A stretch of 64,000 bases of DNA from Spinellus fusiger. Taxonomy: Eukaryota > Mucoromycota > Mucoromycetes > Mucorales > Phycomycetaceae. Each line of letters opens with the position of its first letter. Positions within the stretch are counted from its first letter, which is position 1. The notes under the pieces were generated by a model. The model was not told the DNA's origin and did no database searches. It saw only the letters and a list, made by a program, of their open reading frames with translations. Of this stretch, positions 24,697-35,949 are shown in pieces. The position numbers and the translations under genes are program-made. The stretch lies in NCBI GenBank assembly GCA_025094145.1, contig JALLLS010000064.1:62001-126000 (forward strand), read 5' to 3'.

Positions 24697-25112
24697 TAAC
24701 ACGATAATACATTGTAATAAATACCCAAGAACATAATTGATAAAGTTGTACACTATTGATACAAGTTATCACTTTTTTATTAGTGTTAAGACGCAATATT
24801 TTTTACATAGTCAGTTTGGGTAACATAAGATATGACAGACCCCAAAGAAGTTGTAATGATGTTGATTGTTTAATATTATTGAAAATTAGGAAGCCTCATA
24901 TACTCAATATGCTGAGGTGATGGAAAGACTTGGCTAATGTTTCAGAAGAAATTGCTTTAGTATTTTTAGATAGACTGTTATGATTAGAAAAGGTATAAAA
25001 GCTAGCTATTCTTTAGACATCAAAAGCTTTGCGAAATATACTTCTTTTATTACCAAACACACCTTTTGTTTCTATATTTTGAACAATATTATACATTAAT
25101 ATCAATCTACTA
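24697..25112. other. Intergenic, no gene seen
   Basis: AT-rich 3' flank of Sec10. Its last ~60 bases (TTATTACCAAACACACCTTTTG onward) resemble 59105-59165, which also precedes a family A Tc1 end, so this part may be an older repeat into which Tc1 inserted. Confidence 0.45.
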
Positions 25113-26128
25113 TAGTCACATACAATTGAATTTAATACTTTTGAAAATAGATATCAGGACGAAATAGATAGGATATGTTCAACATTAGATAAAACACTCC
25201 ATATTTGATATAGAAGCTTCAAACTTAAGCATATTAAGGCTCAACATATTTAATTATAGAAAATAAATAATAATAATACAACTAATGTTTTGTATGGCCT
25301 CCTTTGGCATCAATTACAGCCTGGCATCTATCTGTCATACTCAGAACTAATCGTTGTGCAAGTTCAACACCAACCCTCTCCCACTCCTCTGCAAGTAGAG
25401 CCTTCAAACTTTCAATATTGGTAATAGATACCCTTCTTTCCTCAATTTGTCTTTCCAAGGCCCACCAGACGTGTTCAATTGGGTTCAAGTCAAAACCATA
25501 TGTGGGCCAGTACTCAAAGCCCCTAATTTGATGTGTCTCATTCTACCATTTGGCATAGGCCCCAATATGACAGCTATCACATTTGCCCAACGAAGCCGTT
25601 TCTCTTTGTGTTTTTCAGTTAAGGCTGGCTTGTGATCTGGAGAAAAAGATCCGAACACTGACTGTTTGCAGTAGCCGATGATGGTGTTTCTACATACATC
25701 AACCTAAATCTTCAACATTTCCAATTTCAGTTGATTATATAAGACAAATGGGTCCTTTCTAATGACCTTTTCCAGGTGTCTGAGGTCCTTCTTATTCACT
25801 TTCTTATGTTTTCCATGACTCTTTAAACGCAATGGTGACCCATGTTCTTTGATTTTTCTGATAATATTTTGAACTGTGGGCTTTATCATCTCAACTACGT
25901 TTGCGATGACAGTCAATTTTAATCCAGCCTTCAACAGGTAATAAATGCCCCATAGCTTTTTATCTTCTGCTTTATCATATTCTCCACGAGTGTGAGTTTC
26001 TGGAAATATATCTGACCTATTGTGTTGGTTTAACACTATTTAGAGAGAATAAGAGTTTTATGCAAGAATAAGAGTATTTCTTTTATATTAAAATGTAGGC
26101 AAGTATTAAATTCAATTGGGTGTGACTG
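25113..26128 (-). mobile_element. Tc1/mariner family A copy, internally deleted (1016 bp)
   Basis: Flanked by TA (25111-25112 and 26129-26130) with inverted ends TAGTCACATACAATTGAATT and the reverse of AATTCAATTGGGTGTGACTG. It carries the same two transposase fragments as the copy at 718 (25704-26036 N-terminal; 25282-25488 C-terminal) with identical predicted residues and the same missing catalytic middle. The near-identity to the 718 copy points to very recent transposition or gene conversion. Without the DDE core it could only move with transposase supplied in trans. Confidence 0.87.
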
Positions 26129-26149
26129 TACAACTCTACTAATGTTAGA

Positions 26150-27383
26150 CATCATGGCTTTTCCCGCAAAAAAATCGGACTCGCCAAGTGGTACCAATAG
26201 CCCACCCAACACCACTCATGGCACCTCAACACGCACCCCTCGAGTCTGGAAACAGGCTTCCAGCAAACATCCCTGTGTGTTTTTCGATGCCACCAACACC
26301 AAAGTGACATCAGCAGCCTTCTATAGAGAGGCTAGAAAAGTTTTTCCGGTGGGAGTGGGTCTTGGAATAACCACCCACAAAGAAGGATCTCGGACTCTAG
26401 TGGAAGTCATCCTCAAGTCAGAGGATCACTGCTTAGAGATATTTAATGGAGAGGGCCTTGTAGTTGATGGGGTCACTCTGGAGGTATACCCTGCTTTGCC
26501 TGGTGATTGCAAAGTAACAAAGCTAGCACTTAAGAATCTTCCTATTGAAGATGCTGAAGATGTTCGTTTGGGACTTGAAAAGTCTCTTGAGCCCTATGAG
26601 CGGATAATTGAACTTAGTCTGCATACTGAAGAACATGGCGGCTGGTTCATGGGCCGAGGATATGCCTTTATTTCTTGTTCTACTTCTTCTGCTTCTGTTT
26701 CTTCCTTTTTGCCACCAAGCCACCAGATGAAGTGGTTTGATGGCTCCAGTACCTTTTTTGCTACTTGGCAAGATATACCTAGTTTCTGTCGATACTTTCA
26801 TGCTGCAGATCACTCGCGTGAAGACTGTCCAATTCGTCCTCGTCGTCTATGCTTTGGATGTAATTCTGAGGGTCATATTGCAGCCCAATGTCCTCAAAAT
26901 AGAGAAGACTTAGGCCGTAAAAAGCCTAAGATTCAGAAGAATAAGCTCGCTATTGTACTTAGTGCTTCTGACTCTTCTGACTCTTCTCTTACTACCACTG
27001 ACAAGACCGCTACTCATAAAGCCTCTAATGAGCCAACGTCTTCTCCTTCTCTTGACACTGTTGTTCCTAATACTACTACTGCTCATGAGAATATTACTAC
27101 TCTTGAAAATACTGCTGCACCCACTGTGTCTTCTTCTGCTGAAGTCACAACTGTTACAGATGACAGTGTGTTTACAGAAGAAAATATGGTTCTAGATCCT
27201 TTTGTCACTGAGCAATTGGTGTCCCCAAAATCTTCAATCGATACGTCCTCTTTGAATACCTGTTCTAACTTACCTTCTCCACCTCGCCATCCAGCTCTCG
27301 AGCACAACAAACCTATTAGACACCAATGAATAGTACAACCATATTAGATCTTGGTACTCTCAATTGTAGAGGCCTTCAAAAAA
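26150..27383 (+). mobile_element. LINE copy A, 5' part only, with ORF1
   Basis: Flanked by a perfect 15-bp target-site duplication TCTACTAATGTTAGA (26135-26149 and 27384-27398) and ending in a short A run. ORF1 (ATG 26155 to 27329) encodes a gag-like nucleic-acid-binding protein with two zinc knuckles: CRYFHAADHSREDC and CFGCNSEGHIAAQC; its C-terminal third is Ser/Thr-rich. The ORF1 stop overlaps a second ATG at 27326 (ATGA), and the following codons read MNSTTILDLGTLNCRGL, the start of an APE-endonuclease/RT ORF2. The copy ends after 15-20 codons of ORF2, so it is truncated at the 3' side, the opposite of the usual LINE truncation. Confidence 0.85.
26155..27329 (+). CDS. LINE ORF1 protein with CCHC zinc knuckles
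   Basis: About 391 residues, intact. N-terminal Ser/Thr/Pro-rich segment; a central region with VTLEVYPALPGDCKVTKLAL and LKNLPIEDAEDVRLGLEKSL resembling an RNA-recognition-like fold of LINE ORF1 proteins; CCHC knuckles at about residues 225-250 (C-x8-H-x4-C variant and CFGCNSEGHIAAQC); then a long Ser/Thr-rich tail. Such proteins coat LINE RNA. The open frame is undamaged, suggesting a young insertion. The start is chosen at MAFPAKKS, 5 bp inside the element boundary; a Met at 26142 would read from the flanking duplication. Confidence 0.8.
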
Positions 27384-27425
27384 TCTACTAATGTTAGAGA
27401 TAAGTGTTTACAGTCCCAGGCTATA

Positions 27426-29165
27426 TCTCTACAGTAAGGCGTCTAATGCGAAAATCAATTTTGCAAAGACCCAAGCCTTTTCTCTTTCTGGTGCATCTTT
27501 GCCCTCTTGGCAACCTGCTCTTGAACAGCATGGTATGACTAGTTGGCACGACAGATATTCTACTCATCCATTGATTTATCTTGGGCTTCCACTGTATACT
27601 TTTTTGGCTCAGAGAGATGTGTTCTGCACTCGACTGCTGGATACTATCAGTACGGCATGTCAGATCCATTCACAACGTCAGCTGTCTGTTCTTGGTAGAG
27701 CAACTGTTATGAATACTCTTATTCTTTCGAGAGCATGGCATGTTCTCAGGGTGATCCCTGCTTCTAAGCTTTTCTTTCGTCGACTCCAGTCAATTATCTC
27801 TTCTTTTCTTCAACGCCGCATGTTTCCTGTTGTTCGCTACTCTTTTCTTACTGCACCCAAGGGTAAAGGAGGATTGGGTATATTGGATCCACCTAGACAG
27901 CAATTAGCACTGCAATGGCGTTGGCTTACACCTCTACTTTCACCTCGTGCCAGTGGCTCTTTTGCTACTGTTTATATCAGACATGTTCTTCAGTCTCTGT
28001 GCAATGTTGGTGACTATCTTATCCCACTTTTCTTTCCGTCTTCTCGCCCTTTCTTTTTGCAAAATTGCCTCAATTCTCTAGCCACTTTGCTTAAAGCCAT
28101 GGATGCCTTGCCCGGTCTCTCTTTGATTGTTCTCTGTCAACAACCACATGCTTGAATTTACCATTGAAGGATGTTTGGCAAGTAAAGTCAGAAACATTTA
28201 AAGACTCTCCTGGATACAGAAAACTTCTGGTCAAAGATGCATTTTTCTTTGATCCATCTCTACAGGGACTTCGATGGAAGCCAGTAGCAGATTTACAAGT
28301 AGCCCCCCGCTTGATTCACCGTCTTCGTCGTGCCCATGCTAGAAGGAAAATTCTCTTAGCTGCTCTGCTAGTGAGATGTTGTCTTCCTCCCCTGACGGTT
28401 GATTCTGATGAACACAGACCAGGGATCTACGATCTTTGCCCAGTGGTGAGCTGCCTGAAATTAGGAAATATTCCTATTCACAAATTGAGCTCTCGCTCTT
28501 TCCGTCGCCTGGCTTTGCCTGCTCAAGCAGTTCCTTCCTTCAGCCATCCTCTCACAGAATTACAGTGGAAGGACTTCTGGCACTTTCAAATACAACACTC
28601 GGCGCGCAATGTGTGGTTTCGCCTACTTCATGGTAAACTACCTTGCCGCCAACGACTCCACTCTCTTGTTCCTGCAGTTTTTGCTTCCAGCTCTTATCCC
28701 TTGTGCAACCACCCTGTTAAAGATCCTCTTCACTTCTTATTTCAATGCCTACCCAAGTGGCAGGTCTGGTTTGATGTGTGGACGTCTCAATTTGGACATG
28801 CACCCACATTTTTAACAATTTCCAATGCTCTTTTTGCACTTTCTTTTCCGTATGAAAATGTGCATGAGTCTATGTACTCTTGCCAAATCATCAGTTCGGT
28901 TTTACTAGCCATTTGGAGAGCACATTGGAGACTTGTTTTTGATAACGAGTCTTTTTTATCCACTGTGGTAGCCCAACGTGCAGTCTCTTTGGTGACCACT
29001 CTAGCAGAAGAGCAAGAAATAGACACTGATCTGTAGTTGTTTTCCATTTTCTTGTTTTATTTTACCCTTCTATAGATATATCCTTTTCTTTCGCCTTCCT
29101 CCCTCCTTCTGATAGGTTGTACGTGCAAATAAAATTGAAGTCAGTGTCTTCCATACAAAAAAAAA
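27426..29165 (+). mobile_element. LINE copy B, 5'-truncated reverse transcriptase
   Basis: Perfect 13-bp target-site duplication GTCCCAGGCTATA at 27413-27425 and 29166-29178, with a 3' A tail just before the right copy. The body starts inside ORF2 after the YADD motif (SKASNAKINFAKTQAFSLSG) and continues through LGRATVMNTLILSRAWHVLR, then a frame break near 28150 and the C-terminal domain to the stop at 29036, followed by about 130 bp of 3' untranslated sequence. A CCHC-like zinc motif near CNHPVKDPLHFLFQC is typical of the LINE ORF2 C-terminus. It is the same family as copies C and D. Confidence 0.87.
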
Positions 29166-29174
29166 GTCCCAGGC

Positions 29175-31763
29175 TATAAATGAGTAGACAGTGAACCAAT
29201 TTCTATTTTTTATTCTTCAAAAATAAAATAGAGGTCTTTTTCTTTTCTTTTATAACCTATTCAAAAAAATGACTTCAAGCAATGAAAATCAGCTAACTAT
29301 TAGTCAAGAACATAAAGATAGTCCCACCAAAAGAAGAGAGCATGATATGTTTATTAGAGATCAAATCATAGGACAATGGAATATACATGCTACTCATCAA
29401 GAGATTTCTGACAATATTGATATCCCAAAGAGAACAGTAGGCAGGATCGTTCTATTGTATAAAAATAAAGGCATAAATCAACCTCAAAATGCGTATAGAA
29501 AGACCTGAAAAGGTTTTTTCTACTTCAAAACTAGCTATTTTTTTGTCTATTCGCAGAAACCTAATGCAAACAATTGCATATCATTAGAAAAATATGAATG
29601 ATTCAGGCGTGGATATTTGTCATAGCATATTTCTAAAATACATGAATGAACTCAGGGTTTTTTTTATGCTCACTATCAAGACAATCTAGCATGACACTTA
29701 CTCACAAGCAAAGACAATTGGAATAGTGTAAAAACAAGGCTGATTGACCAGTGGAGAGATAGAGTAACGTTGTTTGGTCTGATGAGTCACTTTTTACAGT
29801 TGTAGGCAATAATAAAGGAACTAGAGTGATAAGGAAGATAGGTGAAAGTTAGGAGGATCATCATACACAAAGAACATACAATTATAGCAAGAGTTCAGTT
29901 ATGGTTTGGGGCTGCTTTTGGCGCGGAGGTGTAGGAACTCTTATACTCTTATAAAGATCAGTTGATCAAGACAAGTATGTCAATGTACTTGCTAAATACT
30001 TTCCTCCCCGGTTCCAAATATTGCAAGAGGACCATAAGGAAGCTATGCTCTTCCAAGAAAGTGCTCCACCGTAATTAAAAATAAAGGCTCTGTTACAAAA
30101 TTCTGGGCAATGTCTTTATAATAAAGTGACCAAACAAATGTAATCGACGGTTTCAAATTCTGGGCTATTTTTATACCAAAAATAATAAATATTATTCGTT
30201 CTTTCTTAATAACAATTCTTTTTCTCTAATGTCTCACTCATCCAACACTGTAAACATCTTCACTAAGACCCCCGAGATTTATGGAAAGTACACCAGCCTT
30301 GAGACTTTCTCAGCTATTCTCTATGAGGTGCTGAAAATAAACACCACCCAAGCCGAGACATCTTGTATGTTTAATGTTCCTCCCATCACTGTAGGGGGCA
30401 TTGTGAGACACTTCAAGAAAACAGGCTTAGTTTTGCCTTCTCCCAAGAGTGGCCGTAAGAAAAAGTTGGACGACAGGACTCTTCTATAGTTGAGAAGAAC
30501 AGTGGTCAGTGATTCCCACCAGATCAAGGAGGCCATCATGGCAGACATCGCCATCAAGGTATCAGACAAGACTCTAAAGAGGTACCTTGATGAAATAGCT
30601 TTTCACTCTTTCAGTTCAGTGGTAAGGTCTCTTCTCACCTAGAATCATATGGAGGCAAGACTTCAGTGGGTCTGTGAGCACGTTAGCTAGACCCATGAGC
30701 AGTAACAGCAGATAGTATGGTCTGATGAGTCCAGAGTGGAGCTCATGAGCTATGACAGGGGTGCAAAAGTCATTAGGCAGCCTGGTACGGCCTTTGAGCC
30801 TAAGAAGATCCTAGAAATGAGGAAGTTTGGAGGTGATAGAGTGATGGTATGGGGTTGTTTCAATGGGGAAAGTGTTGAGAGATGGATCGTAGTGAAGGGC
30901 AGGATAAATTCCGCCAAGTACATTGATGTCTTGGGAGATGTCTACTACTTCGAGCTCAAGCGTCTCTCTCTACTAAAGCCCGGAGTCAGTTTATGCCTAC
31001 AGGAAAACAATGCTAGGCCCTATACGAGCAGGGAAACTTGTGAATGGAAGGCAGCAAAAAGTGTGGAAACTCTTCCTTACTGACCCTCACAATACTGATA
31101 TCAATCCAAATGAGCATCTATGGGCCCACATCAAAAAGGTTATCAGGAAGGACAGAAGGGTTTATACCACCAAGAAAAAGTTTGAGGCAGCCCTGATGCT
31201 GGAATGAGGAAAAATATAGAAGAATGTGACAGACACCCTCATTGCCAGCATGAGGCGAAGATGTCAGGCCGTGATAGATACCAAGGGTGCCACAGTGGTT
31301 ACTAGGTGACCTTAAAATAAAACTTCTTTTTTGTATTTTAAATACTCTTCTATGTATCTATTAAATTTTTTATGTATTTATCTAATGAATTCATGAAGTT
31401 ATAACACTATTAAGATAAAGTATGAATCCAAAAAAGGAAATCTGCATTTGAAACCCTCGATTACATTTGTTTGGTCACTTTAGTAAGGAGACTAAGAAAT
31501 GGAAGGATGAGAGAGGCATTGCCACTATGGAGGGGTGGCCCTCTCAGAGCCATAATATGAACTCAGTTGAGCATCTTTGGGAAGAGCTGGACAGAGTAGT
31601 TCGAAAGAGGATGACTCCATCAAGCACTTCCCAGGATTTGAAGGCTCTCTTGGTCCAAGAATGGGACAAAATTCCCAATGTGGTTACCAACAGCCTCATT
31701 AACATCATGCATCTCCAATGCAAGGCTGTGATAGAAGCCAAGGATAGAAACACCAAATATTAA
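29175..31763 (+). mobile_element. Tc1/mariner family C copy, interrupted by a family B insertion
   Basis: Outer element. The N-terminal HTH is at 29269-29508 (TKRREHDMFIRDQIIGQW). Then come the first Asp region (VVWSDESLFTVVGNN, around 29765-29810) and VMVWGCFW near 29900, with several stops. At the TA at 30122 the reading is broken by the family B element and resumes after 31482 with SKETKKWKDERGIATMEGW, SQSHNMNSVEHLWEELDR, ending KDRNTKY at 31763. The two halves together cover a whole Tc1 transposase, so the insertion split it. Terminal repeats were not clearly resolved, so outer limits are approximate. Confidence 0.78.
30124..31480 (+). mobile_element. Tc1/mariner family B copy (1357 bp), nested
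   Basis: Flanked by TA (30122-30123, 31481-31482) with inverted ends AAGTGACCAAACAAATGTAA and its reverse complement; the first ~33 bp of each end match (continuing TCGACGGTTTCAAAT). Transposase pieces in order: HTH at 30229-30489 (TTQAETSCMFNVPPITVGGI), DESRVELMSYDRG near 30725, VMVWGCFNGESVERW at about 30840, the NARPYTSRE block and NPNEHLWAHIKKVIRKDRR near 31110. Several stops and frameshifts make it inactive, but it is less decayed than the 16954 copy. Confidence 0.85.
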
Positions 31764-31834
31764 GGGTTTCCACTCAACAAATCTGTATTTATTATCCTGT
31801 TGACCTTCTTTATACTTCATACAATTCTAAAGTC

Positions 31835-32140
31835 TTGTGATGACCCAAATATGAACACCCCTTTATTTACACTATTTCCCCGCCATCAATACCACTCCTT
31901 TATTTACATCACTTCACTGTCACTGATCATACACTCTTTTATTCCATGTCACTGATCATACACTCCTTTATTATTCGTATAGCATATTTCACTTAGTAAT
32001 TGGACAGTACCATAGAAACAATCATATAAATACTTATCCAATTGTCATAATAAAATCGGTATTCTGATATCTGTTATCAGCTCATACTATCTACCATATC
32101 TCGTCTTCTACGCACAACACCTAGTACTTTCTTCCTACCT
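31835..32140 (+). repeat. Solo LTR-like element, type 3
   Basis: Starts TGTGATGACCC, has two near-identical ~28-bp units (TCACTGATCATACACTC...), a TATA-like ATATAAATACTTAT at about 32023-32036, an AATAAAA signal near 32051, and ends CGCACAACA close to a GTGGTCCC that resembles the putative primer-binding sites of the type 1 fragments. No second LTR or pol gene lies within the window. The LTR call is inferred from this promoter/poly(A) layout. Confidence 0.45.
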
Positions 32141-33046
32141 GTTCCTAGTGGTCCCTTAAAAGTCTCTACTGTATGTTTAATGAATTTTATTATTATTATT
32201 TTGCCTGAAACTATATTTTGAGCTCAAGATGACTTTCTTCACTTGACTGCTTCGTTATTATAACTATAACTCTAAGAAATCCTTAGAAATAGACTATATA
32301 CCTTTAACAGGTAGAAATAATAGTGTTATTTATCAGAAAGTAAACCTTTTAGTGTACATATCATGTTGTTTTTATGTGTCTCTTCATGCATATTTACTGG
32401 CTACTTTTTTTAGCCAATATTGGAAGAGAATGATATGTACCTGTCACACTATTCCTCTTTAATAATTAGTTTAAGTTTGAGAAAAGAGCTATGAACAATG
32501 TAAGTCTAGAGGGAACATTGATTCACAAGTAGTGTTCATGGTGCATTCATAGACTCTTTTTGTTGATGAAAGACTAATAGAGTCTTGTCGCATATGAATT
32601 TTAAACATCACAGTGTCTGCATAATTAAAAACCTGTTTAGACTGAATAGCTGATATGATATTCCACATCAGTGGCAATAGCAACCACAGCTCTATTACTG
32701 AGAACAAGCATAGTCTTTATATGATTCATCATTGTAATGAGTTCTAGATGAGTTTGGTGTGTTTGTGTTTGTGTGTCACAGTGGGGTGTTTTATTTCCAT
32801 TATCAAGGCAGTGTGATCAATGGTACAAATGATAGATTTCTGTGAAATTTAATGAGTCCCATAGCCTCAGTAGTCTAATCTTTCTTCTTTGAATTTCACT
32901 GTTGTATACCTTCCTTTCCATAAATTTGATGGATAAATATTTTAGTTTAATTATCAATAAATAAACATAAAATTATTGGATGCAGAAAGGTTTCATTTTA
33001 ATGCTAAAAATAAAATAAAGAAAAGTGTACAATCAAACAACACTGT
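32141..33046. other. Intergenic, nothing recognised
   Basis: AT-rich sequence without family-like reading frames. It may include decayed repeats, but no landmark could be named. Confidence 0.4.
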
Positions 33047-33247
33047 TTAGAAAGAAGAATATCGTCGGATACTGAAGTCGGAAGGTCTGTTGGGCTGAAT
33101 CTCGACATCCGATTCATATCGTTGAGCTTGTTCCTTTAATACACAGACGCTCAGTGCTCTGACTGTTCTGAGATGACCGAGAAGAAAATACAAAGAAAAT
33201 AATACACTTAATAGGACTACAGAACAAACTGCTTCTTCCGATGCCAT
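33047..33247 (-). CDS. Small putative membrane protein, unknown
   Basis: A 66-residue minus-strand frame with one N-terminal hydrophobic helix (VCSVVLLSVLFSLYFLLGHL) followed by a polar tail (YESDVEIQPNRPSDFSI). The composition looks protein-like, but it lies in a repeat-rich area and no family is recognised. Weak call; it could be chance. Confidence 0.3.
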   Translation of the reverse strand: MASEEAVCSVVLLSVLFSLYFLLGHLRTVRALSVCVLKEQAQRYESDVEIQPNRPSDFSIRRYSSF

Positions 33248-34652
33248 AAGCGTCTTACTCTGCTATCAAATGGCACATATATTACTGTGCCAATGTAATA
33301 AGCCACAATGATTCACAGTCTATGAAAAAGGTGATGAGAAGTCATTATACAACAACAACAGCCAATTTATACTTACCTTTATTATTAACTTGCAGCTCTC
33401 ATGTCTGCCTTTAGTAGTCATTCTTCAGTCACAGAATTCCATTTTCCACTTGGATGAATATTTTATAAACTCCTTTAGTATTTTCTGTACTGAGTCTTGT
33501 TTGAGATTTCCTTGAACCAAAATGCCGTAGTAATTTATAGTGAATAAACCTATACTCATAATTATCATTGTTTCTTTATGAAATATTCTATCAAGTTTAT
33601 TTCTCATATGAGAACAATTAAGTATTCTTTAATTAAAAAAATGTCTACAAATCAACTGTAGGAGAACCAGTCTACATAACCATTTTATTTTATTTATGTA
33701 TTGGAAGTCTTAAGTTTATATCTAACATTGAGCTACAGTCATAATAAAGTAGAGCAAACATATTGAACATCATTCTGAGTTTGATGAATGAAAATAATTT
33801 ACAAAGCTCAGTTAATAATTTTATGGGTTCCTTAGATAATGACTTTGTGCATTTACGAGATTGAACTATAGGGGAGAGACAAAGTTAATTTTTAAAACCC
33901 AAAATTAAATGGTTTGCATAAGTTAATTTTCAGCAGCAGAAGCCATACTAATTTAATCAGTCAAAAACCACAATTATATTCAACCACTTTTTATTAAAAA
34001 TTGCTCCTGGTGAATATGAAAGATAAAATCTGTTTCTATGATTTCCTATAAAGACTTAGAGGCATCAAAAAACACCACAGGGAAAAAGCCTTCAGTGATG
34101 TATAGGTGAAGAGACATCAAAAGATGTTAGAGAAGATTGGGAAAGAGAACCAAATGAGAGACACTAAGACTAAAAAAAAAAGTAGAAAAAAACCAGGAGC
34201 ATGAGTAGAAAAATAAGTCAAGAAAGTACACCAGAGACTGACGTCCCAGAGAAAACACCAATGTCTACCTCTGCCACCTCTGCCACCTCTGCCACCTTAT
34301 CACCTCATCATCTTATACTTACCTGTCAGCCCTCTCAAGCCGATTAAGTAAGATCATTTGCACTACATGGGCTAGATAATCCAACTACCCCGGACACACA
34401 CCAGTACCTTTGTTAAAACCTCTACTAGCCTTAAGTCTAAGATCAAGCATAGTAACAATTCTCTATAGTCTAACAACTATAACCTGATACATTTCCCTAT
34501 CATTGAAACCAAGAACAAGTGAGTCCCGAAAACCCCCACAAAAACATACCTCAATGCCCCACCAAACCACTGGCCAAAAAGAGCACCAAAGCACCAAAGC
34601 ACCAAATAGGAGGCAAAGAAGCAGGAAAAGACTGGAAAGGAGGAAGAAAGGA

Positions 34653-35130
34653 CTAAGAAGGTAATATTAGAACAAACCACATAAAAACAAGACTTACCAG
34701 AACACACACACACACAAAGAATGAAGGGGGGAAGGAAGGACCAGAAAAGAACTAAGAAGACAGCATTAGATAAAGATATCAAAGACAAGACTTACCAGAA
34801 AATGGGTTTTTTTTTAATTTTTTTTAATTTTTTTGTTTTTCGGATTTTTTTTTTGTTTTTTTTTTGTTTTGTTTTGTTTTTGTTTTATGTTTTTTTTGTT
34901 TTGTTTTTGTTTTATGTTTTTTTTGTTTTGTTTTTTAATTTTTTAACCCAAAATTGGGTGGTCTGGCCAAGACCAGATGGAGCCTAAAACAGACATTAGA
35001 ACAAACTCATGAATAACAAGACTTACCGAGGGAGGAGGAAGGACAGGAAGAGGAAGAGGTAAGGACAGGAAGGGGGGAATGAGTGACTAAGAAGATGATG
35101 TTAGAAAAAGACACCCAAAGCATGACTTAC
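34653..35130 (-). repeat. Series of four look-alike short introns on the minus strand
   Basis: Four 43-45-nt segments read on the minus strand as 34653-34697, 34752-34795, 34984-35026 and 35087-35130. Each begins GTAAGTCTTG or GTAAGTCATG and ends with CTAAT/CTAAC then a T-rich stretch and TTAG, the full donor, branch-point and acceptor layout of a fungal intron. Between them are pyrimidine-rich spacers of about 54-190 bp, one including a long T/G homopolymeric tract (34805-34945 on the plus strand). No protein is recognised in the spacers. This could be a tandem exon-intron amplification or introner-like insertions. Confidence 0.55.
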
Positions 35131-35339
35131 CAAACCATCGCCCAAGAAAGGGCAAAAAACACATTCCCCAGAAGAGAGAACACCAACAGCACCCAAGAGA
35201 GAGAGAGAGAGAGAAACGGAACCAAAAAAAAAACGGCGATATTACAAACCTATGGCACACTATGGCCTTAACTAAGGCCCAATGAGGGCACAGAACTACG
35301 GGCGACAAAAGGCGCCCAAGAAATAGGACCCAAGAAGAT

Positions 35340-35945
35340 ACCCGTGCATGGTCAAATAGAATGAGATTTTTTCTGATTTTTTGTGATTGTTTTTATTCTC
35401 ATTCTATATTGGCCATGGGTCAAGAATACAAAAGAGTAGAAAAAATAGATTGTATCAAATGAACTTTCCTTGTGTGTCTATGAGTACTCTTGACCAATGG
35501 TATGCTTCTTTTATGTAAAAAGAGTTCTAAAAACAAACATAGGTAAGTATAGATTGAGTATAAGAGAGATCTTTCATATCTACCAGTAGGTCCATAAGAT
35601 GATTCTGATTGGTTGTAATTATGAAAACTGCAGCAGCTACAACTATCCAGGCAGTGACTATATTAGTATCATTAGAAGAATGTTGACTAAAGTCATAGTT
35701 ATTGATGGCTGAATAAGGTGCCGCAGAAAGAAAGAAAAAAAAAGTTGAACATTACCAAGTTTGAATGGCGTCATGTCCAAACTGAATGAGCGATGAGGAA
35801 GACATGATGAGAAGAACACTTTTTTTATCTTCTCCTCCATGCTTCAAATATGGAGCATGCATTCATCCATTCAATGAGAAAGTGAGTGTGAAAAGAGCGA
35901 GAGAGTGATGAAAGAAAAGAAAAGAAAAGAAAAGGGCAGAACGCG
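35340..35945. other. Intergenic, nothing recognised
   Basis: AT-rich; short frames only. GAAAA repeats at 35914-35935 lie directly beside the poly(T) end of LINE copy D. Confidence 0.4.
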
Positions 35946-35949
35946 ACCT

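Noticed and set aside
26150..29165. One LINE with an internal deletion
   Set aside because: Each part has its own perfect target-site duplication, which requires two insertions.
34721..34987. Phe/Val/Leu-rich ORF resembling a membrane protein
   Set aside because: It comes from a long T-rich low-complexity tract; no balanced protein composition.
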